Positions 38,432-47,634 of a stretch of DNA of 64,000 bases are shown here, one piece after another. Each line of letters begins with the position of its first letter. Position 1 is the first letter of the stretch. Location of the stretch: contig CAITMJ010000021.1 in the NCBI GenBank assembly GCA_903893545.1, positions 62,001 through 126,000 of the forward strand, written 5' to 3'. The position numbers were made by a program, and so were the translations under genes. The stretch comes from an uncultured Chlamydiae bacterium. Lineage in GTDB: Bacteria; Chlamydiota; Chlamydiia; Chlamydiales; SM23-39. Under the pieces are notes generated by a model. It ran no database searches, was not told where the DNA came from, and saw nothing but the letters and a program-made list of their open reading frames with translations.

Positions 38432-39624
38432 TGTTCACACACCGCAATCACGCTATTGACCACTGCGTCGATATTTTCATGGGTAAGTCCCGCTACGTTA
38501 ATCCGTCCGCTATCAAGTGTATAAATAGCATGCTGATCGATTAATTTCTTCACCTGGCTTTTATCAAGATCAAGATAGGAGAACATTCCCTTATGGTTTT
38601 TTAGAAAAGAAAAATCCGTTTTCTTTGCTTTTGCTAAAAGCTTTTGAATAAGGATTTGCCGTGCAAGGTGAATACGGCGGCGCATCTCTGTTACCTGCCT
38701 TTGCCAATCAATATACAAATCAGGATCTTTCAAAATCTTGACTACGATTCTTGCGCCGTGAGCTGGAGGGTTCGAATACATCACTCGAATGCCTCGTTTA
38801 ATCTGGCTAGCAATACGCATTTTTACAGCAGTATTTGGACAAACTGCAAATAGCGCTCCGACTCTCTGGCAATAAAGGCTAAAATTTTTTGAACAAGAAT
38901 AAGCCACTAACATTTCATGACCTTCTTCTAAGAAAAGACGAATAGAGCTTACATCTTCTTCTAATCCATCTCCAAGACCTTGATAAGCGCAGTCGAAAAA
39001 AGGAAGTAGGGCTTTTTCTTTGCAAATAGCAGAGATTTCTTTCCAGTCTTCAAATGTCGGGTCGCTACCCGTTGGGTTATGGCAGGCCGCATGAAAAACG
39101 ACAATGCTCTTTGGCTCGGCATTCCGCAGGCTCTTAAAAAAAGCCTCTGCATCAAACTGATGCATTTCCCGGTTATAGTAATCCAAAGTTTCTACTTTGC
39201 ATCCGGCTTTTTCAAAAATATTTCGATGATTTGCCCATGTTGGATGAGGGATGTAAACTTTTTTCCCAACTTCTTGGGCCAAAAATTCAGAACCCAATCT
39301 AAGCGCTCCAGTCCCTCCTAACGATTGAGCTGTATAAATGCGGCTGTGATTCTCTTCCCAATTTTTTTTTCCGAAGACTAGAGAGCCAACTTCTTGGCCA
39401 AACTCTACAAGTCCATCGATTGGAAGATAATCTGCTAGCTGGTCTGCAGATAAAATCTTTTCTTTTGCTTGCCGCACAACGGGCAACAGGTCGCTTCGGA
39501 GGTGTTCATCTTTGAAAACACCAACCATCAAGCTTACTTTTTGCGGGCGAACATCTGCCCCGAAAGCACCGAGCATCCCAAAAATGGCATCTGGGGCTCC
39601 TTCAAGAACGTCATCAAAAAACAT
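38428..39624 (-). CDS. tyrB: aromatic amino acid / aspartate aminotransferase
   Basis: A PLP-dependent class I aminotransferase of 398 residues. It opens with the AspC/TyrB-type VLEGAPDAIFGMLGAFGADVRPQKVSL. Further along are VYIPHPTWANHRNIFEKAGC, HAACHNPTGSDPT, and the PLP lysine in AYSCSKNFSLYCQRVGAL near residue 242, followed by IRVMYSNPPAHGARIV. It exchanges amino groups between aspartate or aromatic amino acids and 2-oxoglutarate. It is the first gene of tyrB-mreC-mutY, all overlapping, and diverges from tRNA-Ala. Confidence 0.92.
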   Translation of the reverse strand: MFFDDVLEGAPDAIFGMLGAFGADVRPQKVSLMVGVFKDEHLRSDLLPVVRQAKEKILSADQLADYLPIDGLVEFGQEVGSLVFGKKNWEENHSRIYTAQSLGGTGALRLGSEFLAQEVGKKVYIPHPTWANHRNIFEKAGCKVETLDYYNREMHQFDAEAFFKSLRNAEPKSIVVFHAACHNPTGSDPTFEDWKEISAICKEKALLPFFDCAYQGLGDGLEEDVSSIRLFLEEGHEMLVAYSCSKNFSLYCQRVGALFAVCPNTAVKMRIASQIKRGIRVMYSNPPAHGARIVVKILKDPDLYIDWQRQVTEMRRRIHLARQILIQKLLAKAKKTDFSFLKNHKGMFSYLDLDKSQVKKLIDQHAIYTLDSGRINVAGLTHENIDAVVNSVIAVCEQ

Positions 39625-39666
39625 TTTTCACCTCCGACAAAGAAAATACCCGATCTACTGAATATC

Positions 39667-39696
39667 TTGCATCAAAATGGGTATTCTCTCTAGAAT
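39667..39696 (+). promoter_or_regulatory. sigma-66/70-type promoter of tRNA-Ala
   Basis: TTGCAT at 39667-39672, an 18-bp spacer and TAGAAT at 39691-39696 (5/6 match in the -10). The start would fall near 39703, about 9 bases before the tRNA. Confidence 0.62.
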
Positions 39697-39711
39697 TTGA
39701 GGTTTATTAGT

Positions 39712-39784
39712 GGGGCGTTAGCTCATTTGGTAGAGCGCAACAATGGCATTGTTGAGGCCATCGGTTCGACTCCGATACGCTCCA
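39712..39784 (+). tRNA. tRNA-Ala (anticodon GGC)
   Basis: A full cloverleaf: acceptor stem GGGGCGT/ACGCTCC with discriminator A, D arm GCTC/GAGC, anticodon stem CAACA/TGTTG with loop ATGGCAT (anticodon GGC, reading GCC and GCU), and T arm ATCGG/CCGAT. The acceptor contains the G3:U70 wobble pair that is the alanine identity element. The CCA tail is not encoded. Palindrome copy 6 begins one base after the discriminator. Confidence 0.97.
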
Positions 39785-39785
39785 A

Positions 39786-39804
39786 ATGTAAAGCGGCTTT
39801 ACAT
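39786..39804. repeat. 19-bp palindrome, copy 6 (centre G), between tRNA-Ala and rpoD ends
   Basis: ATGTAAAGCGGCTTTACAT, one base after the tRNA 3' end and 8 bp before the rpoD stop on the opposite strand. Its right half also pairs with following bases to form a competing hairpin at 39791-39814. Confidence 0.96.
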
Positions 39805-39814
39805 GAAGCCGCTT
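39791..39814. terminator. candidate bidirectional hairpin terminator for tRNA-Ala and rpoD
   Basis: AAGCGGCTT (39791-39799) and AAGCCGCTT (39806-39814) form a 9-bp GC-rich stem with a 6-base loop. It uses most of palindrome copy 6 and cannot form together with that palindrome's own hairpin. Downstream bases are only moderately T-rich (TTATTCTCC rightward; TACATTT leftward), so terminator strength is uncertain. The rpoD TAA overlaps the stem edge. Confidence 0.5.
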
Positions 39815-41471
39815 ATTCTCCTTCGAGAAGATCCAAAAATGCCTGAAGTTGCTTTGCTCGTGTAGGATGGCGCATCTTACGAAGCGCTTTGGCTTCAATC
39901 TGACGAACGCGCTCGCGAGTGACTTTAAAGCGAACCCCAACCTCTTCCAATGTCTTTGGTTTTCCGTCAAGCAGCCCAAAACGCTCAATGAGCACAGTTC
40001 TTTCGCGATCTGTAAGAGTCGCTAAAACTTCGTTCATTTTGTCTTTTAAGATCGCATAGCCTGTAGCTTCTGCCGGAGACTCAATCGCGGTATCCTCGAG
40101 AAAATCGCCGAATTGGCTCTCGCCGCCATCTCCAACCTCAGCTTGCAACGAGATCGGGTGCTGCGCAATTTTATAAATTTCTCGAACCCGCTCTGGAGTC
40201 AGCCCAAGTTCATTCGCCAACTCTTCTGGGGTTGGCTCTCGACCGGTTTCCATCATCAGTTTTTTCGCGCCGCGAAGAACTTTATTAATCGTCTCGATCA
40301 TGTGGACGGGGATTCGGATTGTTCGCGCTTGGTCGGCGATTGCTCGCGTTACAGCCTGACGAATCCACCACGTCGCATACGTCGAGAACTTATACCCGCG
40401 GCGATATTCAAATTTTTCCACCGCTTTCATTAATCCCATATTTCCTTCCTGGATGAGATCGAGGAATGAAAGGCCGCGATTTGTATATTTTTTTGCGATA
40501 GAGATCACCAAGCGAAGGTTAGATTCGACCATTTCGCGCTTAGCTTCTTGGCTCTTATCCATCCAACGCTGAAGCATCCGAACGTCTTTTTTGAATTCGT
40601 CAAGATTTCGCCCGGCAGCCAGTTCTCTCTTGTATAGCTTCCGCTTGGCAGCAGAGAGTTTGGCGGCTGCAAATTTATTTTTTTCAGCACGAGGAGTAAG
40701 TTCCTGAATCTCTTTTTCAAGATGCAAAAAGCGATCGTACCCGGAGAGAATGACTTCGCCAAAATCTTCAATGATGTTGTGACGGCAGCAAAATCTGCGT
40801 AAGTATGCTTGAGAGCGAATTCGGCTCTTCTCGATATTTTCCAGGATTTGTGCTCGCGCTTCTTTTTTGAGATTTGGATCGCGAAGCTCGACTAACAAAT
40901 CTTCAAACAGCTGATCTTCTTTTTTCATCAAATCGCAAAGCTTTGGCAAAAGAGCCAAAAACTGCACTTTATCAGCGACTTCTTTTTCTGAAATGAGCTT
41001 GTCGAATCGATCTTTTCCGGTGATCAAATAGTAGGCAATTGAAATCGCTTCGCGGATCGAATAGCGAAACCGCATAATGATTTTTTCAATTTGAATCTGC
41101 GCTTTTTCAATGCGCTTGGAGATCTCAACTTCCTCTTCTCGCGTTAAAAGGGGAACTGACCCCATTTCCTTAAGGTACATCCGGACAGGGTCATCGGATG
41201 TGCCTTCCGTCCGTTTTGGAAGACCTTCAAGCTCTTTGGCCTCTTTTTTCCGTTCTTTTTGCCGCTCGACTTCCGCCTGGTTTAAAATTTGGATGTCCAT
41301 CCCGCTCAAAAAGATCAGGACCTGATCGATTTGTTCGGGCGAATCGAACGTCATTGGTAAAATTTCGTTGATTTCTTCGTACGTAAGATAGCCTTGCTCT
41401 TTGGCAATGGCGACGAGTTCTTCGATTTTTTGCTGATGCTGGGGGTTACTAAAGGATGTGGTAGCGCTCAT
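39813..41471 (-). CDS. rpoD: principal RNA polymerase sigma factor (chlamydial sigma-66)
   Basis: The housekeeping sigma-70-class factor, 552 residues. Region 1.1 lies at the N-terminus. Region 1.2 includes [30 protein letters not shown], and a non-conserved insert follows. The core- and -10-binding region 2 covers [56 protein letters not shown], and region 3 follows. Region 4 carries the -35 helix-turn-helix ([31 protein letters not shown]). It is convergent with tRNA-Ala and divergent from coiA. The neighbourhood rpoD-coiA-rpsT seems to match CT615-CT617. An AGGAG site precedes the ATG. Confidence 0.97.
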   Translation of the reverse strand: MSATTSFSNPQHQQKIEELVAIAKEQGYLTYEEINEILPMTFDSPEQIDQVLIFLSGMDIQILNQAEVERQKERKKEAKELEGLPKRTEGTSDDPVRMYLKEMGSVPLLTREEEVEISKRIEKAQIQIEKIIMRFRYSIREAISIAYYLITGKDRFDKLISEKEVADKVQFLALLPKLCDLMKKEDQLFEDLLVELRDPNLKKEARAQILENIEKSRIRSQAYLRRFCCRHNIIEDFGEVILSGYDRFLHLEKEIQELTPRAEKNKFAAAKLSAAKRKLYKRELAAGRNLDEFKKDVRMLQRWMDKSQEAKREMVESNLRLVISIAKKYTNRGLSFLDLIQEGNMGLMKAVEKFEYRRGYKFSTYATWWIRQAVTRAIADQARTIRIPVHMIETINKVLRGAKKLMMETGREPTPEELANELGLTPERVREIYKIAQHPISLQAEVGDGGESQFGDFLEDTAIESPAEATGYAILKDKMNEVLATLTDRERTVLIERFGLLDGKPKTLEEVGVRFKVTRERVRQIEAKALRKMRHPTRAKQLQAFLDLLEGE

Positions 41472-41512
41472 GATCTCCTGGATCTGAATGGGGAATAAGA
41501 GGAAATGAAAAT

Positions 41513-41542
41513 ATTGTGGACAGACCTCCCCCTTTCTGTCAA
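41513..41542 (-). promoter_or_regulatory. candidate sigma-66/70-type promoter of rpoD
   Basis: Reading leftward: a perfect TTGACA (41542-41537), an 18-bp spacer and CACAAT (41518-41513, 4/6). The start would lie about 35 bases before the rpoD ATG. It suggests autoregulated transcription by the factor it encodes. Confidence 0.52.
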
Positions 41543-41579
41543 GATCATACGATCTGGCTAATTATTTGCAAGCATCATC

Positions 41580-42443
41580 ATGAGCCTCTACGCATATGAA
41601 GACGATCTTCTCGTTTATGCGGCGGAGGCCGAAGAAAGACGCCCTTACCGCTGCAGCGGATGCGGAAGCCCCGTCCGCGTACGCAAAGGCCCCTCCAGAG
41701 TCCCTCACTTTTATCACCTCGCCCGCGCCTCATCTTGCCGCCTCTACAGCAAAAGCGAAGATCATCTTTTAGCACAGCTCTCACTCAAAAAACTGCTCCC
41801 CGCTGGAGAGACTGTCATCGAGAGACCTTTTCCCCGAATCCTCCGCGTCGCAGATGTCGCTTGGGAAACGCGTAAAATTATTTTCGAAATCCAGTGCTCC
41901 TTCTTAACTCCTCGCGAGGCGGAACATCGGATGGAAGATTATCAAACAGCCGGTTATCAAGTGGTCTGGATCCTCGACGACCGAATTTTTAACCGCAAAA
42001 TTTTACGCCCTGCAGAGCAGCTAGTTCGTCTCTTTCCTTGCTATTATGCAACGCTTCGAAAAGGGGATCCTATTTTTTATGATCAATTTGAAATTTTTCA
42101 TCGCAACTACAGGATTAAAAAAGGGCATCATCTGAAAATACACATTGAGAAGCCGCGTACCTTGCCCTCCTTTTCTTGGGAAGAGGACAGATTTCCCTCT
42201 CAAATTATTCAAAAAGCGGCCAAAACTTCTCTTTATTTTCAGGGAGATCTTCTCCACAAGGCGCTTCTATCCGAAGCGATCCCTATGCTTGCGATTTCCA
42301 TGCAAAATCTCCGTGCTTTAGAACGCCTATCGGTCAAAGAAGCTAAGCAAAAGGTCAGCCTTCTTCGAAAAGTGATTAAAAAAATTTTTTTAGAGCCCTT
42401 CGGTATTCTTATGTTCTTTCTGCTCGAAAGAGCTGCGCGTTAA
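41580..42443 (+). CDS. CoiA-like competence/nuclease-fold protein
   Basis: A 287-residue protein with the CoiA layout. The N-terminal zinc-binding region has CSGCGSP with C25/C28, followed by HFYHLARASSCRLYSKSEDH, also seen in other CoiA-type proteins. A PD-(D/E)XK-like nuclease core follows: VIERPFPRILRVADVAWETRKIIFEIQCS with the D...ExQ pattern, then YQVVWILDD. CoiA acts in natural transformation in Streptococcus after DNA uptake. In chlamydiae, where lateral gene transfer and ComEC are known, a recombination role is inferred. It diverges from rpoD and its stop overlaps the next convergent gene by 4 bp. Confidence 0.75.
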   Translation: MSLYAYEDDLLVYAAEAEERRPYRCSGCGSPVRVRKGPSRVPHFYHLARASSCRLYSKSEDHLLAQLSLKKLLPAGETVIERPFPRILRVADVAWETRKIIFEIQCSFLTPREAEHRMEDYQTAGYQVVWILDDRIFNRKILRPAEQLVRLFPCYYATLRKGDPIFYDQFEIFHRNYRIKKGHHLKIHIEKPRTLPSFSWEEDRFPSQIIQKAAKTSLYFQGDLLHKALLSEAIPMLAISMQNLRALERLSVKEAKQKVSLLRKVIKKIFLEPFGILMFFLLERAAR

Positions 42444-42820
42444 GAGGCTCGGAAGTAAAGGGCAGGGTGAATGAATGCGGCTAATAACAGCCGAGAGAGG
42501 CAAAGAACCACGGCAAATGGCCAAAAAAACCAGTCTGCAAGATCTTTGGCTAATTTAGTCACTTTTTTTATGAAAAATTCTCGCAGCGACGAAGAGTTAC
42601 AGAGCGTTAAAAGCAAAGCTGCAACGCTGATCCCAACGCCAAGAAAAGAAAAGGCTGTCCTATGGCTTTTATAGACAAGAGCCACGGGAAGGGTGATAAG
42701 CATCTTAAAGAAACGAATGAGAGCTAAAACTCTTCCCCGAATGGAGGAAAATCCAGCGACTTCGGCTCTTGCAAGAGGCTCTCTGTAATTAAAAAAGCCT
42801 TCCGAAGATTCAAAATTCAT
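42440..42820 (-). CDS. small membrane protein of unknown function
   Basis: I do not recognise a family. The 126-residue product has two or three hydrophobic stretches (FFKMLITLPVALVY, FSFLGVGISVAALLLTL, WFFWPFAVVLCLSRLLLAAF) linked by basic segments, so it is probably a small inner membrane protein; there is no cleavable signal peptide. The start is ATG at 42820, and a TATAAT-like box lies about 25 bp upstream on the same strand. It is convergent with coiA (4 bp overlap) and divergent from rpsT. Confidence 0.6.
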   Translation of the reverse strand: MNFESSEGFFNYREPLARAEVAGFSSIRGRVLALIRFFKMLITLPVALVYKSHRTAFSFLGVGISVAALLLTLCNSSSLREFFIKKVTKLAKDLADWFFWPFAVVLCLSRLLLAAFIHPALYFRAS

Positions 42821-42928
42821 TTATAATCTCTCAATTTTTACAAGGATTATAAGCAGTTAATGACTAAAAAAGCGATAAAATATTTGTCTATTAAAAATTT
42901 TTCTTAGCCCCCTAGGAAAAAGAGACTC

Positions 42929-42957
42929 TTGTGAAATTTAACGAGAGCGATTATAGT
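42929..42957 (+). promoter_or_regulatory. sigma-66/70-type promoter of rpsT
   Basis: TTGTGA (42929-42934), a 17-bp spacer and TATAGT (42952-42957), with 4/6 and 5/6 matches. The start would fall near 42964, giving a 25-base leader that contains the AGAGGA ribosome-binding site. Confidence 0.7.
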
Positions 42958-42988
42958 GTTAGCAACTGAATTTACCGTTAGAGGATTT

Positions 42989-43282
42989 ATGGCCGAACCA
43001 ACAGGCGACAAGAAAAAAGAAGCTAAGCAAAAACGCCCTTCCGCTCTGAAGCGCGATATGCAAAACCAAAAACGCTGCCTCCGCAACCGTTCTTATCGTG
43101 CAAAAGTCAGCACAGCGATTCGCAGCTTTGAAAAATCGCTGACAGAAAAAGAGTCTACAGAAGCGATCCAATCAAAATTGAACACTATTTTCAGTTTGAT
43201 GGATAAGGGTGTAAAAACTGGCGTTTTCAAAGTCCAGAAAGCATCCAGAACAAAATCTCGTCTCCACTCGCGCACTGTTTAA
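42989..43282 (+). CDS. rpsT: 30S ribosomal protein S20
   Basis: A 97-residue basic protein that binds 16S rRNA near the bottom of the small subunit. Features of S20 are KRPSALKRDMQNQKRCLRNRSYRAKVSTAIR in the N-terminal half and the C-terminal SLMDKGVKTGVFKVQKASRTKSRLHSR. It carries a lysine-rich leader of about 15 residues (MAEPTGDKKKEAKQK), slightly longer than the E. coli protein. The ATG at 42989, with AGAGGA 5 bp upstream, is preferred over a TTG at 42956. The stop overlaps that of convergent recD by 4 bp. Confidence 0.95.
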   Translation: MAEPTGDKKKEAKQKRPSALKRDMQNQKRCLRNRSYRAKVSTAIRSFEKSLTEKESTEAIQSKLNTIFSLMDKGVKTGVFKVQKASRTKSRLHSRTV

Positions 43283-44781
43283 GCGTTCTTTTTAAAGCGC
43301 TCTGTAAACCCAGAGCGCTTTTGCGATGTGTTTTTCAGTAGACCTGTCAACGTATCTTCTTCGATTGCAATGCTCACCTTTTTCTTTGCTCTTGTAACGC
43401 CCGTATAAAGAGCTTCTCTACCAAAGCTTTCGCTTCCCGGTGGAAATAAAAGAACAACTTCTTCGTATTCACTGCCTTGGCTTTTATGTACAGAAAGGCA
43501 AAAGGCGACTTCATAACGGGGAAGATCTGACTCTTGAATGGTTCTTCCGCCTTCAAAATAAGCAACTGCCTTAGACTCAAATGCTTTTTGGAGCAAGACT
43601 CCTGTAGTTCCATTGTAAAGCTCTAGCTTCGGATCGTTTTGGCTGATGATGATCGGCACCATGAGCCATTGCCCAGGAGCTAACTTCTTTTGAAAACGGG
43701 CTAGAATCTCTTGATTTAAGGCATCAGCGCCCAAAGGTCCCTGCCGAAGAGCGCAAAGCACCCGAAATTGTTTGTGTTCTTCCGGCTCTATAGGTTCCTG
43801 AGAAAAAATCGGATTTGGAAGCTTCTCACAAAGCCAATCTACCCATTCCATCGGCTTTTTCACCTCTAACCACTCAACCCCACTTCTCTCTATTTGCCCA
43901 CTGCGAATAGCCTCCGAAAATGCTAAAAGATCTCCGGTCCCCATGCGCAAAGAAACCTCTAACTTCTGCCCGATCAAATGGGCTAATTCTGCAAAAAGAC
44001 CTCCTCCTGCAACGGGAGGAAGCTGATCTGGGTCCCCGAGAAGAAGAAGGCGGGTGTTTGGCCCGATTGCATTCAATAAATGAAGCAGAAGAGCACTCTC
44101 TAACATCGAAGCCTCGTCTACAACCACAAGATCTGCATCGATTGTCCATTCTCCCAAAAGACGCTGCATCCCGGGCTGCAATTTGAGTAAACGATGGAGC
44201 GTTGTCGATTCGCATTTCAGTTTTCCCTCTAACGGCCCTTGTCCCCGAAGAGCGCTCTCTAAGTGGGCCGCGGCCTTGCCCGTCGGAGCTGCAATCGCAA
44301 CCTTTAGTGGCTTATCCCGAGATGCTGCCAATACCCGAATAAAACATCCGGCGGTAAATGTTTTTCCCGTTCCAGGGCCTCCCGTAAAAAGAGTGAATGC
44401 TTTTTCAAAGGCCGCAGCAATCGCCAAACGCTGTGCTTCTTGCAGCCCCGTCAGCCTGGTCAGCTCCTCTTTAAATCGATCCGAGGCTTCCACTGGTGGG
44501 CGCGCTAGAAGTTGGGTCACTTTTTGCAAAATCAACGTCTCTAATGCCCAATTGCGTTGTAAATAGAGTCGATTCCCCTGCATAACAAGTGGTTTTTTCG
44601 GCAAAGGGTCTTCAGCGCCTTCTTCCCAAAGAACAGACGGCAAAAGAGAGGCGTCTAAGATCTGCTGGCAGAGGTGCCCCTCTTTTGCGCTTTGCACTAG
44701 ATCGATCAAAATTTTTTCTAGTTCTGGGGCCTGGCTAAGCCCTGCCCGCTGCATTAAATGTGCTGCAATGATCTTTTCCAT
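43279..44781 (-). CDS. recD: RecBCD enzyme helicase subunit RecD
   Basis: The 5'-3' helicase motor of the RecBCD recombination complex. The 500-residue protein has Walker A FTGGPGTGKTFTAGCF near residue 135, motif II DLVVVDEASMLES, LLLGDPDQLPPVAGGGLF, and the C-terminal EVAFCLSVHKSQGSEYEEVVLLFP plus TGVTRAKKKVSI. It is shorter than E. coli RecD (608) mainly at the N-terminus. The ATG directly abuts the recB TGA, so the order is recC-recB-recD in one leftward operon. Its last codons contain the hairpin that appears to terminate rpsT. Confidence 0.93.
   Translation of the reverse strand: MEKIIAAHLMQRAGLSQAPELEKILIDLVQSAKEGHLCQQILDASLLPSVLWEEGAEDPLPKKPLVMQGNRLYLQRNWALETLILQKVTQLLARPPVEASDRFKEELTRLTGLQEAQRLAIAAAFEKAFTLFTGGPGTGKTFTAGCFIRVLAASRDKPLKVAIAAPTGKAAAHLESALRGQGPLEGKLKCESTTLHRLLKLQPGMQRLLGEWTIDADLVVVDEASMLESALLLHLLNAIGPNTRLLLLGDPDQLPPVAGGGLFAELAHLIGQKLEVSLRMGTGDLLAFSEAIRSGQIERSGVEWLEVKKPMEWVDWLCEKLPNPIFSQEPIEPEEHKQFRVLCALRQGPLGADALNQEILARFQKKLAPGQWLMVPIIISQNDPKLELYNGTTGVLLQKAFESKAVAYFEGGRTIQESDLPRYEVAFCLSVHKSQGSEYEEVVLLFPPGSESFGREALYTGVTRAKKKVSIAIEEDTLTGLLKNTSQKRSGFTERFKKNA
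43294..43321 (+). terminator. rpsT intrinsic terminator inside the recD coding sequence
   Basis: AAAGCGCTCTG (43294-43304), loop TAAACC, CAGAGCGCTTT (43311-43321): a perfect 11-bp stem followed by one more T, 12 bp after the rpsT stop. It lies wholly within the convergent recD gene, near its 3' end. Confidence 0.78.
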
Positions 44782-47634
44782 TCAAATCCTTAACGCTTTT
44801 GGTCCTCTGACAAAGACATAGATTGAACCGCCAATGGGTCCAGGCCAGGAGCGGCGCAACGCTTCTAAATAGATCGATGCCTGCAGATTGTATTGATGAT
44901 CTTTCATCGCCTCTTGCATTCGCTCTACGTGGTAAGCCTCCTCATTGCTCCCGAGCCAGTTTGTCTTCCAGTCTACGAAATAAAGGGTCCCTTTATGCGC
45001 AAAAATTAGGTCGATAAATCCTTTCAAATAGTTTGGACTGGTTGCAAAAAGAAACTCTACTTCAACCCGGGCCATCCGGCGATCGATATCGCGTAGGCAA
45101 AATCCTACCGGTAAAGGGAGGTCCAAAGTCTTTTCGACCATTTCGCAAATCGCCTCTTTCCAGGGAAAAAGGGATTTTGGGATGAGCTCTTCAAAAGATT
45201 CTCCAGAAAATACTTTCTCGAAGATTGAATGGATCAAGACGCCCGTTTCTGCCCCTCTTGGTAAGTTATGAATCGTATATACGCCATTTGGGTCAGCCAT
45301 CGGCTCTAAAACTTCTTGCTTGCCTTCCTGAGCAAGCGCTGTAAACGAGAGGAGATACGAAGGCTTAAATGGGGGAACATTAAAAGAGGCTGTTTCCTCA
45401 ACCGCAACTGCGTCTTTCGTTTTTTCCGGCAAGATAATTGGCTCTACAACTCTTTCAATCGTCAAGCTAACTTCAGAGCTAATTACCTCTAACTCCTTCT
45501 CCCACTCACCGAGAATGCGACAAAATAGCTCAATGGGAGCCTCTTTCCCTTCTTCTGCTGGCTTATTCGTTACCAAAATCGGAATATAAAGGCGCCGTTT
45601 TGCACGCGTCATCGATACATAGAGCTGGCGGAGCTTCTCAGCTTCTGCCTCTTTATCGCAAAGCGGCGTCCTTTCAGAGAGGCCCAATGCAAAAACAATA
45701 TCGAATTCCAGCCCCTTGCTCACATGCATCGTCATGATCTGCACTGCCTCTGCCTCTGAATCTTGCCAGCGACAAACCGCATCATCTGGATCCATTGTTC
45801 GACTCTCTGCAAAAAAACGGAAAATCCCATCGAAGGAGAACCCGGTATTTCTCTCCCATTCAAAAAGAAGCTCAAATACCTGCAAAAAGTCCGAAGAGAT
45901 GTTCGGTAGCGTTGCACACATTTTAGCCAGCCCTTTCTCTTCTAAACAACTTTTAAGCGTATAGAGATCTAGCTGGCCAAATGGCCCTGCCGCTACCGCT
46001 TTTGCTTTCCCAGAATTTCTCGGATCGTCAAGCGCTTCAAATAGCTCCTCGATGGCTTCGAACGCAAGACTTTCGGAAAGAAGCTGATGCGTTCGAGAGA
46101 TATTCGGGATGCCAAGAGAGGTGAGGAGCTCTTGCATTTTTGCAGCTTGAAAACGGTCTTTGACTAAAACGGCAAAAGAACTCAACGAGGCTACTTCATT
46201 TTTTAAGCGGGAAATTTCTGCCGCTACATAAGAAAAGATCTCTTCTTTTTCAAAAATTGCACAGTGGACTGCCCCTTTTGCATCGGAAAACTGTGAGGTT
46301 AGGTCGAGACCTGCGCGCACAGGTAAATAGGGGATCGTCTGTCGCGTCTTCGGCAGATGGAGCCACTCTCGATCGAATAAGCGATTCAACGCTCCAATCA
46401 GCTCTTTTGAAGAGCGGAAATTCGTATCGAGATAAAAGTGTCCTTCTGGAGCAATTACCTCTTTAGCGCTTAAATAAGTGTATAGATCTGCCTTTCGGAA
46501 GCGATAAATCGATTGCTTGGGATCCCCAATCAGGTAAAGCGCTTCTGTACTCCCAAGAAATAGCGTCCGGAAAATTTCCCACTGGAGAGGATCGGTGTCT
46601 TGAAATTCATCGATGAGCACCGCGCGGTATTTTTTTTGCACTTTTTCTCGAAACGATTCTTTTCTGATCGCTTCACTCATCGTCTGTAGCAGCTCATCGG
46701 GGCCTAAAACTCCCGCTTCTGCTAAGAATTTCCGCTCAATTGGTTTCCAAAGAGAAAGAATTGCAGGCAGAGTCTCTTCAATTGCGCTCTCGATCAAAGG
46801 AAGAATTTTTTCCCGCCCCCAATCAAAAATAGCGGGATAATGGAGAAAGGTAGGTTCCTTCGCTTTCACTTTTTTGTTGTCCGGGGCTAAAAAAGTAAAA
46901 AGAGTCCCTTTCTCTCGAATCAATGGGCCAAATTTTTTCTCCGCTAAAGCCTTTAGCTGCGCCTCAAAATTTGCCTCTTTTTTGCGATAAGACCCTTGAA
47001 GGGCCGCAAAATCTTCCTTTAGCTTTTCAAATTCGAGTTCAACTGTCATCTCTTGGCAAAAAGCGGCATGCAATTCCGAATAGGTCCTGGCAGTTTCTGG
47101 AAGTTCTCCCTTTTTTAATTTCCTCACTAGATCTTCTACAGGAGTGGTCCGAAGAAAAAGTTCAAGTTGCTCAGGGCTGACAATGGCTGAAAGTTTTGTC
47201 TCCAGAAAATCACTGAGCAGCGCATCTAGCCGCTCTGAAGAGCGCTTCTCTTTCAAAGACAACGGAAGGTCTATTTCAAAGGCAAATTCTTTGAGCATCC
47301 GAAAGCAAAAGCCATGGATCGTATAGATTTGACATCGATCAAAAGTGGCTACAGCATCAGAAATTTGATGAAGCGCTTGCGATGGATCGAGATACCCACA
47401 TCCGTTCGAAAGAATCTTCTCTAAATTGGAACGAATGCGGAGTTTTAACTCTCTTGTCGCTGCTCGAGTAAATGTGACGACAAGGATCTCTTCTAGCCCA
47501 ATCCCATTCAATAAAAGCCGAGCGACAATGTGCTCTACAGCAAATGTTTTCCCAGTTCCGGCAGAAGCCTCCAAAAAATGGGGGCCTAGAAGAGGCAGCT
47601 CTTTTGCTAAACAATCAAATCGTTGCACTGGCAC
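44782..47634 (-). CDS. recB: RecBCD enzyme helicase/nuclease subunit RecB
   Basis: The 3'-5' helicase and nuclease of RecBCD. The 950 residues include motif I LEASAGTGKTFAVEHI near residue 22, VTFTRAATREL, motif II VLIDEFQDTDPLQW, GDPKQSIYRFRKADL, IMTMHVSKGLEFDIV, and LYVSMTRAKRRLYI. The C-terminal nuclease keeps its metal site, GFIDLIFAHKGTLYFVDWKTNWLG (Asp and Asp-x-Lys). It is shorter than E. coli RecB (1180), as expected for chlamydiae. The start is GTG at 47634, 20 bp inside the end of recC, and the stop abuts the recD start. Confidence 0.93.
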   Translation of the reverse strand: MPVQRFDCLAKELPLLGPHFLEASAGTGKTFAVEHIVARLLLNGIGLEEILVVTFTRAATRELKLRIRSNLEKILSNGCGYLDPSQALHQISDAVATFDRCQIYTIHGFCFRMLKEFAFEIDLPLSLKEKRSSERLDALLSDFLETKLSAIVSPEQLELFLRTTPVEDLVRKLKKGELPETARTYSELHAAFCQEMTVELEFEKLKEDFAALQGSYRKKEANFEAQLKALAEKKFGPLIREKGTLFTFLAPDNKKVKAKEPTFLHYPAIFDWGREKILPLIESAIEETLPAILSLWKPIERKFLAEAGVLGPDELLQTMSEAIRKESFREKVQKKYRAVLIDEFQDTDPLQWEIFRTLFLGSTEALYLIGDPKQSIYRFRKADLYTYLSAKEVIAPEGHFYLDTNFRSSKELIGALNRLFDREWLHLPKTRQTIPYLPVRAGLDLTSQFSDAKGAVHCAIFEKEEIFSYVAAEISRLKNEVASLSSFAVLVKDRFQAAKMQELLTSLGIPNISRTHQLLSESLAFEAIEELFEALDDPRNSGKAKAVAAGPFGQLDLYTLKSCLEEKGLAKMCATLPNISSDFLQVFELLFEWERNTGFSFDGIFRFFAESRTMDPDDAVCRWQDSEAEAVQIMTMHVSKGLEFDIVFALGLSERTPLCDKEAEAEKLRQLYVSMTRAKRRLYIPILVTNKPAEEGKEAPIELFCRILGEWEKELEVISSEVSLTIERVVEPIILPEKTKDAVAVEETASFNVPPFKPSYLLSFTALAQEGKQEVLEPMADPNGVYTIHNLPRGAETGVLIHSIFEKVFSGESFEELIPKSLFPWKEAICEMVEKTLDLPLPVGFCLRDIDRRMARVEVEFLFATSPNYLKGFIDLIFAHKGTLYFVDWKTNWLGSNEEAYHVERMQEAMKDHQYNLQASIYLEALRRSWPGPIGGSIYVFVRGPKALRI

